Source: Frankiales bacterium
Lineage (GTDB): Bacteria > Actinomycetota > Actinomycetes > Mycobacteriales > Jatrophihabitantaceae
Direction of reading: 5' to 3'
DNA: 64,000 nucleotides
Assembly: GCA_025966315.1 (NCBI GenBank)
Contig: JAOPUZ010000026.1
Coordinates: 27,731 to 91,730 of the forward strand
Below, in pieces: positions 58,862-64,000 of this stretch (positions are counted from its first letter, which is position 1; each line of letters starts with the position of its first letter). Both the position numbers and the translations under genes were made by a program. Under the pieces are notes generated by a model. The model was not told the origin of the DNA and did no database searches. It worked only from the letters and a program-made list of their open reading frames with translations.

Positions 58862-59654
58862 ATCACGTCGCGCAAATCAGGACGAAGTCAACTCTTTATT
58901 GACGGGCGGATCTGCGCAGCTGCGCTCGACCCTGGAGGCGCTGCGCGAACAACCGGACGAGTTATCGCAACGCGCCGGCCTCAATGCCGCGCTCACGGCG
59001 TACTCCACGCCGGACGGGTTGTCAGAGGCTGGCCGCCGTGTCCATCGCCTGCAGCGTAAGACACGGACGGCGATTGCCGCCGCGCTGATTGCTACCGTGC
59101 TCGGAATTAGCGGAGCGGCAGTAGCTGCCTCGACCGGTCACCTCGACCTTCCACCACTGCCCAACCTCCAACATCAACAAGTACCCGTCCGGAAACCGTC
59201 CGCGCCGCCCCCGCGCCACACCTCGACGGCACCGTCGCATCAGGTGTCGAGTGGCCCCCCTGCCCTAAGTTCGAGTGCGACGCGCAGCCCCAGCGCAACC
59301 GCAACGATGTCGGCGACACCGCCCGTCAGTGCCCCGGCAACGTCGATCACGCAATCGCCGGGGACAACGTCGACCAGTTCGGGCTCGTCCAGTCCCAGCC
59401 CAGGTGCGTCGCTGAGTGACTCCCCAACACCAACCATTAGTGGTAGTCCCGCCAAGCCCGACCCGAGTTCGAACCTCGGTTCCAGAGATGACGACGAGCA
59501 GGACAACGGCAACGCTCAGGAAAAAGGCAACGCTCAGGAAGAAGGCGCTGGCCGGCCCACGCCGATCAGTGTCCACAGCGCCGGCAAGGCTGCAGGCAAC
59601 GGACGCGGTAACGAACGAAGCAATACCCATCGCAACCCAACGGTCGCCGGCTGA
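58854..59654 (+). CDS. Ser/Pro-rich single-pass membrane protein coupled to the ECF sigma
   Basis: 266 residues from ATG at 58854, overlapping the sigma stop. A 60-residue cytoplasmic part (LLTGGSAQLRSTLEALREQ) is followed by one helix (RTAIAAALIATVLGISGAAVAA) near 70-90, then about 170 residues outside that are a Pro/Ser/Thr-rich, low-complexity stalk with NAQEKGNAQEEG repeats. It lacks the usual anti-sigma zinc motif. Likely an anti-sigma or effector protein at the envelope; the unstructured tail suggests a wall-spanning spacer. Downstream is a pseudokinase. Confidence 0.65.
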   Translation: MSRSRRANQDEVNSLLTGGSAQLRSTLEALREQPDELSQRAGLNAALTAYSTPDGLSEAGRRVHRLQRKTRTAIAAALIATVLGISGAAVAASTGHLDLPPLPNLQHQQVPVRKPSAPPPRHTSTAPSHQVSSGPPALSSSATRSPSATATMSATPPVSAPATSITQSPGTTSTSSGSSSPSPGASLSDSPTPTISGSPAKPDPSSNLGSRDDDEQDNGNAQEKGNAQEEGAGRPTPISVHSAGKAAGNGRGNERSNTHRNPTVAG

Positions 59655-59777
59655 GCGTCGGCTCTGAGCCGAGGTGGTGTAACACTTTTCGCGTGTACAG
59701 CGCTTACTAGGCAGCGCTGTACGGCCAACCCTGCCGCTTCACAGTCGTTGATTTGTGAGGTTCCCGGCAGGAGCGTT

Positions 59778-60626
59778 ATGTCGCGAGATTTCGCAGGGAA
59801 CCACCGTGCTCGCCACCGTTTTGACGGCATGGAGGTGACGGGCGGAGCAGTCCGCGACGTCCTTGGGGGCCGCTATCGCCTTCTTTACCGGCTGGAGGGC
59901 GAGACGCCCAGGTTCACCGCCTACGACTCCCGCCTGCACCGCCCGGTCAAGGTGATCTTTCCTGGCCTGGATGGTGATGGGGCCGATCTGCTCGTGTGCG
60001 TCGACGATCAGGGGGCGGCGCCGGCGTTGACCCACCCGGTTCTCGAGCCATTATTGGACGTTGGCCTACATGACGACGGACAGTTCGCGTACTTGGTAAC
60101 CAGCCACCAACCGACGACGACGTTGGCCCAGTGCACGCCTTCATCGGAGTTGGGGCGATCGGTGCTGCGTGAAATCGCGGACCTGCTGGCTTATCTGCAC
60201 GGCCTTGGTCTTGGCCATTCGGGACTGTTCCCGCGAGCTATCCGGATCGCCGAGCAGTCGAACGATGACGATTGCCGGGTGCGGGTTCCGTTTCTCGGGC
60301 TATACGTCCAATCCAAATCGGCCGACCGCGCCGCCCCCGACGACGTCGCTGACCTCGCGGCTCTCACCCTGGAGGTCTGGCGACCGGCTGAGGGGCCGAG
60401 CAGCGGCGACGGAGCTATTACTCGACTGCTGCTCGACATGGCGCGTCAACCGGCGATAGATCGCCCGGCCGCGGTGGACGTCGCCCACGAGGTGCGCGAA
60501 CTGGCGAGGCTGGAACGTCGGGGCTCGAACAGCTTGGGCGTCCAACGCGCCGCGCCCGACATGGCCGCGCGGCCCGACCGTAAACCGCGCCGAAGGCGTT
60601 TCTCAGCGGGAAGCAATCCGCATTAG
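59778..60626 (+). CDS. Pseudokinase-like protein
   Basis: 282 residues from ATG at 59778, preceded by GGCAGGAG; ATG at 59748 is less likely. The fold follows actinobacterial Ser/Thr kinases: LGGRYRLLYRLEGETPRFTAYDSRLHRPVKVIFPGL, HPVLEPLLDVGLHDDGQFAYLVTS, IADLLAYLHGLGLGHSGLFPRAIRIAEQ. The glycine loop is degenerate and the catalytic HRD is replaced by GHSG, so no phosphotransfer is expected. It probably binds nucleotide or a partner, perhaps modulating the ECF/membrane pair upstream. The C-terminus is basic (DRKPRRRRFS). Confidence 0.7.
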   Translation: MSRDFAGNHRARHRFDGMEVTGGAVRDVLGGRYRLLYRLEGETPRFTAYDSRLHRPVKVIFPGLDGDGADLLVCVDDQGAAPALTHPVLEPLLDVGLHDDGQFAYLVTSHQPTTTLAQCTPSSELGRSVLREIADLLAYLHGLGLGHSGLFPRAIRIAEQSNDDDCRVRVPFLGLYVQSKSADRAAPDDVADLAALTLEVWRPAEGPSSGDGAITRLLLDMARQPAIDRPAAVDVAHEVRELARLERRGSNSLGVQRAAPDMAARPDRKPRRRRFSAGSNPH

Positions 60627-60674
60627 TGACTTCGTCCGGCTAAAGGGTCGGACGCAAGAAAAAGGAGAACATTA

Positions 60675-60830
60675 ATGATCGTCCTCGGCATCGTCCTGCT
60701 GATCATTGGCTTTATCGCCAAGATCGCAATCCTATGGACCATCGGCATCATCGTCCTCGTGATCGGTGTCGTGCTCTTCGCTCTCGGGGCTGCTGGGCGC
60801 GAAATCGGAGGTCGACGTCATTGGTTCTGA
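60675..60830 (+). CDS. DUF6131-like small membrane protein
   Basis: 51 residues from ATG at 60675 with AAAGGAGAAC upstream. Two near-continuous hydrophobic helices, IVLGIVLLIIGFIAKIAIL and WTIGIIVLVIGVVLFALG, and a short basic end GGRRHWF. It matches the actinobacterial DUF6131 pattern. Role unknown; it is one of three small genes downstream of the ECF unit and may belong to its regulon. Confidence 0.75.
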   Translation: MIVLGIVLLIIGFIAKIAILWTIGIIVLVIGVVLFALGAAGREIGGRRHWF

Positions 60831-60893
60831 GGCCGGCGTAGAGCGGTCTTTGCCACTTCAGCGCACGCGAGCTAACCATAGGAAGGGACCCAA

Positions 60894-61132
60894 ATGACTG
60901 TCGGGTTCAGCTTGTTGTTGATCGCCGTCGGCGCCATTCTGAAATTCGCTGTCACTGACAATGTGAAGTCGGTCAACCTGAGCACGGTTGGTGTTGTGTT
61001 GATGATTGTCGGCGCCGCGGATTGCTGATTGGTCTCGTCGTCATGTTCTCCCGCCGTCGTACGGATGTGATCTCAGAACCCGGCCGCACGACCTACATCG
61101 AGCCGAACGATCCGATGGACCCTCGGGTGTAA
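60894..61132 (+). pseudogene. DUF6458-like small membrane protein with a frameshift
   Basis: ATG at 60894, GGAAGGGA upstream: MTVGFSLLLIAVGAILKFAV and NVKSVNLSTVGVVLMIVGAA are the DUF6458 N-terminus, then a stop follows the frame. In the shifted frame the expected second half GLLIGLVVMFSRRRTDVI and YIEPNDPMDPRV continues to TAA at 61132. Restoring one G near 61019-61020 (GCGGG rather than GCGG) fuses the two into a normal 79-residue protein. Sequencing error or real inactivation cannot be told apart here. Confidence 0.8.
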
Positions 61133-61223
61133 GACTCGGACTCGCGGCGATCTGCCGGTGGGAGCAACGCAACACCATCAACATCAAACCGGCCGTTTTT
61201 TGGCTCCATTAACGAGGGGTCCG

Positions 61224-61553
61224 TTGACCGCATACATTGTCATTAATGACACGGGTGATGTGATCGAGTTGAAGGGGTCCACGATTGTCGACGCGGACGA
61301 GGCGGTGGTGAGTTGGATGCACAACGGGATTATCAACTCGACCGGCGTCGCATCCGAATCCCAACCGATGCTTCCTATAAGCACCTGGATCATTAACTGG
61401 AAAGCGATCCGGTCTGTTCGCGTGACCGGAAAGCATCCGTACGCCGAGGAGCCTGAACGCACTCAGGGCACGATCAAGGGCGTCCTCGGGCGAGTCGCCG
61501 AGGCTTGGGTGATGAACGTGATGCTTGGAGACGACTGGGTACACCACAGCTGA
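61224..61553 (+). CDS. Uncharacterised small protein
   Basis: 109 residues from TTG at 61224, chosen because GAGGGG precedes it at good spacing. It opens TAYIVINDTGDVIELKGS, then DEAVVSWMHNGIINS and STWIINWKAIRSVRVTGK, with a charged middle and a C-terminus GRVAEAWVMNVMLGDDWVHHS. No family recognised. It follows the two small membrane proteins and precedes an inverted repeat that may terminate the unit. Confidence 0.55.
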   Translation: MTAYIVINDTGDVIELKGSTIVDADEAVVSWMHNGIINSTGVASESQPMLPISTWIINWKAIRSVRVTGKHPYAEEPERTQGTIKGVLGRVAEAWVMNVMLGDDWVHHS

Positions 61554-61904
61554 GCAGTGTTTAAAGGCCTTGTATAGCGATCTGCACTAATGATGGTGCG
61601 AATGCTCACCGCCGCGACCGCACCGCAGTCGCGGCGGTGAACAGCGCCTTGACCGTAGTCGCTCACGATTGGTGAGCTGGGCGAATGACTTCGAAGTCGA
61701 CGTCCACGATGTCGTCGCACATGCCACGATCAAGACTTAATCGCATTAACTATCCATCACCTGGCAGCGTCAACCGCCTGCCGGTCTGCGCACATCGACG
61801 GTGAGGCGCGCCGGTTTCGTCTCGTCTGTCCGCACGATGGCGGCCGGGACCCGACGACCTGCAGGCGCCAGTTGGCGCGGCGGCGCTGTGGTCTTCGGGT
61901 TGAT
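61554..61904. other. Intergenic stretch with a perfect inverted repeat
   Basis: 351 bp between convergent genes with no gene I can support. At 61606-61618 and 61628-61640 lies a perfect 13-bp stem (TCACCGCCGCGAC) with a 9-base loop, a likely bidirectional terminator. The rest, including the short AT-rich bit near 61730-61755, shows nothing else. Confidence 0.5.
61606..61640. terminator. Perfect 13-bp hairpin, probable bidirectional terminator
   Basis: TCACCGCCGCGAC (61606-61618) pairs fully with GTCGCGGCGGTGA (61628-61640). It lies between the end of the plus-strand gene (61553) and the end of the minus-strand DinB-like gene (61905). Confidence 0.6.
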
Positions 61905-62663
61905 TCAGGTGTTTGTTGGGTTGCCGCGCGCCTCGAGGACGCCGAGGTCGCGCTCCGCGAACAGACGGTGCAGCCATTCTTCGTTTAGCACCGCGCGGAG
62001 GCATCGGGAAACGGGGTACGTGCCCGCCGCGGGGTAGCCGGGTGCCGGGATTGGGTCGGTGTCGCCCGCCAAGACGGTATCGGTGAGACCGGCTAGCGTG
62101 TCGCGAACGATCGACATTCGCTCGGCGCGCAGCGCGAGCACATCATCGAGGGACGGCCGCGCGTCCGGGTCGTTGGGAACGCTCGGGTCCGCCTCCATCT
62201 CGGTGTGCGGCAGACCGAGCGGCGTGTACGGGTTGGGCCTGCCGAGGAAGGCACGCAGCAGCCACGCGTCGGTGGCGAAGAGTAGGTGGCGCAGCGTCTC
62301 GATGAATGACCACTCGTCATTAACACGTTCGTGCAAGAGCGCGGGCGGCAGCGCACGGGCGCGTTCGATGGTCGGTGACCACGCGCGCTCGATGATCGTC
62401 CACGCCTCGCGGAAGCCGTCCGCGTCGGTCGGGCGCAGCTTCGTGCGCTCTGGGTGGCGGCGGTCGAGCTCGGCTTCGACGAGCGGGCCGACATCCACGC
62501 CGTTGATGCGGAGGTTGCGGATCTCACCGTCGATATCGACGTCGTCGAACCATGCGCCCCGTAGTGTCGTGCCGACGAAGTACACATTGCGAAACCACGC
62601 GCGGCTGAAGTCGACTTCTTCGAACCGCGCACCGGACAGGTCCTGACGGAAGAACTCGGTCAT
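61905..62663 (-). CDS. Pentapeptide/DinB-like protein
   Basis: 252 residues from ATG at 62663; ATG 62693 is an alternative. N-terminus with FRQDLSGARFEEVDFSRAWF and ITLRGAWFDD-type pentapeptide strands, followed by a DinB-like four-helix domain with NDEWSFIETLRHLLFATDAWL and a late CLRAVLNEEWLHRLFAERD. His residues in HLLFA and EEWLH suggest a metal site, as in DinB-family proteins that react with bacillithiol or mycothiol. Function of this fusion type is unknown. It is convergent to the preceding small gene. Confidence 0.75.
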   Translation of the reverse strand: MTEFFRQDLSGARFEEVDFSRAWFRNVYFVGTTLRGAWFDDVDIDGEIRNLRINGVDVGPLVEAELDRRHPERTKLRPTDADGFREAWTIIERAWSPTIERARALPPALLHERVNDEWSFIETLRHLLFATDAWLLRAFLGRPNPYTPLGLPHTEMEADPSVPNDPDARPSLDDVLALRAERMSIVRDTLAGLTDTVLAGDTDPIPAPGYPAAGTYPVSRCLRAVLNEEWLHRLFAERDLGVLEARGNPTNT

Positions 62664-62954
62664 GGCTGTGACAGTGCCACACGCCACCGACACGTTCAGG
62701 CGCGCGATCGCGACCCGCGCATCGAAAGGCCACGGTCAGGACAGACAGACCTGCAGTCGATCGATCTGGCGGCCGCATCCTGGTAACGCACGCCGAATAG
62801 CCCGGCCGTCGACGGGGGTCCAGTTACCCAGGGCTGTACGGTTCTACGTCGATCGACGATCTGGCTCCAGGGCGAGGAACAGAGACGGTCAGCTGCGTCC
62901 GGGTATTCCGCTGGTTGGCGTGCCGACCTTGCAGGCCTTACCAGCGAGCAGCCC

Positions 62955-64000
62955 TCAGGTCGGACAGCGAACCGGTTCGACGCGGATCCCGTCGTAAACG
63001 AGGGGTGACATCGCCTGAGTCGCGGCTGCCTGATTGCGTTCGATCACCCGCGGGTTGGGCCGAACCCAACGATCGGACTGGTAAAGGTCACCGACCGTCG
63101 TGGCCGTGACGTTTGTGGGCTGGCCGCCGCAGGAACGCTCGGTGATCTTGTACGGCGGCGACCAGGGTCCCGATGGGCTCGGAGCAGTAGTCACGCTCGT
63201 GCCAGTACCGGTGCAGTAGGGACAGGCCGGATCCGAGTAGAGGAGGTAGTACGTGAGACCGTGTCGCCAGAGAGTCGGCGCCTCGACGAACCCCACGGTC
63301 GGTCGGCTGGCCGCCGTGACGACGTTCATATAGGTAGAGTCCAATTGGTCGATCTCGAGCTCATGGGATTGCGAGGTCGCGACCTTTCCGCGAATGTCGG
63401 TCCGAATGAGATATGCCGTGCCGTCTATGTCGACAAAAAAGTTCTCATCGCCAGAAGGCGAGCTGACGGCCCCGGCACCAACTTTGAGAATCCAGGGACC
63501 GTACGGCGTCGTGCTCGTTAGCACTCGATAGCTGCCGGAGAAGACGTTGACCCACATCACGTAATGCTGCGTGGCGCGGTCGAACACCACGTGGGGGCGG
63601 AAGCATCCGCCGGGTACGCACGCATCCTGCCAATCGGCGGTGTCGGCGTCGAAGGCCTGCCCCAACGCTTTCCACTCGACGAGGTCCCGCGACGAGTAGA
63701 CGTTTACCCCACAGAAATGCGTACCTTCAGTCTGAAACTGGAATCCGCAGTCGTAAGAGGTTCCGTATTCGAAGAACGTGTCACCAACCTGAATAATGCC
63801 GCCGTCGTGCGCGTCCATATGCTGGATTTGGGCTGTCAACTCGAGAGGGGCAGCCACACCCGGCATGTAGCCGGAGATGTCGGCCAGTAATTGGACGGTG
63901 CCAGCCGAGCCGTTGTAGAGAACGACATTGCCGTCGGTCCCCATTCGGGCGATCGCGAGGTTGGCGACCGTTTGGCCGTGGACGAAATTGAGGCTGGAGG
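62955..64000 (-). CDS. Secreted GH43-like glycosidase, 5' end outside the window
   Basis: Minus-strand frame open to the window edge. The visible part begins with a Gly-rich module ending VVLYNGSAGTVQLLADISGY, a strand pattern typical of actinobacterial secreted carbohydrate-binding propeller or lectin domains, then a GH43-like domain: MDAHDGGIIQVGDTFFEYG with the base Asp, CFRPHVVFD with the second acid, FVEAPTLWRHGLTYYLLYS with the acid Glu. Cys pairs around GCFRPH and CPYCTG suggest disulphides, consistent with secretion. The nearest match by pattern is GH43 subfamily 24-type galactanase or arabinanase; substrate uncertain. Confidence 0.75.
   Translation of the reverse strand, partial: SSLNFVHGQTVANLAIARMGTDGNVVLYNGSAGTVQLLADISGYMPGVAAPLELTAQIQHMDAHDGGIIQVGDTFFEYGTSYDCGFQFQTEGTHFCGVNVYSSRDLVEWKALGQAFDADTADWQDACVPGGCFRPHVVFDRATQHYVMWVNVFSGSYRVLTSTTPYGPWILKVGAGAVSSPSGDENFFVDIDGTAYLIRTDIRGKVATSQSHELEIDQLDSTYMNVVTAASRPTVGFVEAPTLWRHGLTYYLLYSDPACPYCTGTGTSVTTAPSPSGPWSPPYKITERSCGGQPTNVTATTVGDLYQSDRWVRPNPRVIERNQAAATQAMSPLVYDGIRVEPVRCPT

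Overview
The window is GC-rich DNA from an actinomycete. Many starts are GTG or TTG and several genes look leaderless. Typical actinobacterial families are present: ANTAR regulators, a LAL-type LuxR regulator, a PadR/HAAS pair, ECF sigma factors each coupled to a membrane protein, DUF6131/DUF6458-like small membrane proteins and a YcnI-like protein. I cannot name the genus. No rRNA, tRNA, CRISPR array or intact insertion sequence was seen.

Layout. 1-10.8 kb: mixed metabolic and regulatory genes (partial acetamidase, GAF histidine kinase, ANTAR-like protein, lumazine synthase, NYN nuclease, broken Clp-N gene, alpha/beta hydrolase, Baeyer-Villiger monooxygenase, TMEM175-like channel, ECF sigma/membrane-protein pair). 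10.9-24.7 kb: the outstanding region. A fungal-type GH15 glucoamylase and a lipocalin-like protein are divergent, across an AT-rich promoter region, from a tight ten-gene operon. The operon order is dehydrogenase small subunit, GMC flavoenzyme, ferritin-like (VioB type), GMC, ferritin-like, small subunit, glycogen-debranching-type enzyme, IolE-type dehydratase, TIM-barrel isomerase/epimerase, and a beta-barrel protein of unknown role. I infer an intracellular route that releases glucose or another polyol from alpha-glucan, oxidises it to keto-sugars and dehydrates or isomerises them. The usual cytochrome c subunit is absent and the ferritin-like proteins sit in its place. A TetR gene and an alcohol dehydrogenase with twin operators follow.

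24.7-34 kb: VIT1-like transporter, divergent Zwf-like dehydrogenase, PadR/HAAS pair, nitronate monooxygenase, LLM oxidoreductase, then a scarred stretch with a broken RES/Xre toxin-antitoxin module running into a VOC gene. 34-43.4 kb: a zinc-ribbon nuclease-like protein, an 11-bp tandem repeat that sets the frame of a small ORF, and a signalling island with two GAF-GGDEF-EAL proteins, a lone PAS protein, a GAF-ANTAR protein and a second copy of the ANTAR-like protein from 2.6 kb. Inverted remnants of nrdA and nrdB interrupt the island. 43.5-49 kb: a frameshifted quinone oxidoreductase, methyltransferase, TetR/membrane-protein pair with twin operators, YcnI-like protein, a VOC gene with an internal stop, and a PNPOx-like protein. 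49-53 kb: a secreted-protein locus. 53-58 kb: LAL regulator and MFS transporter. 58-61.6 kb: ECF sigma, Ser/Pro-rich membrane protein, pseudokinase and small membrane proteins. The window ends in a DinB-like protein and a secreted GH43-like protein cut by the edge.

Gene decay is frequent. Single-base frameshifts or stops hit at least four genes, and two loci look like deletion or inversion junctions. Either this is a decaying accessory part of the chromosome or the assembly carries indel errors.
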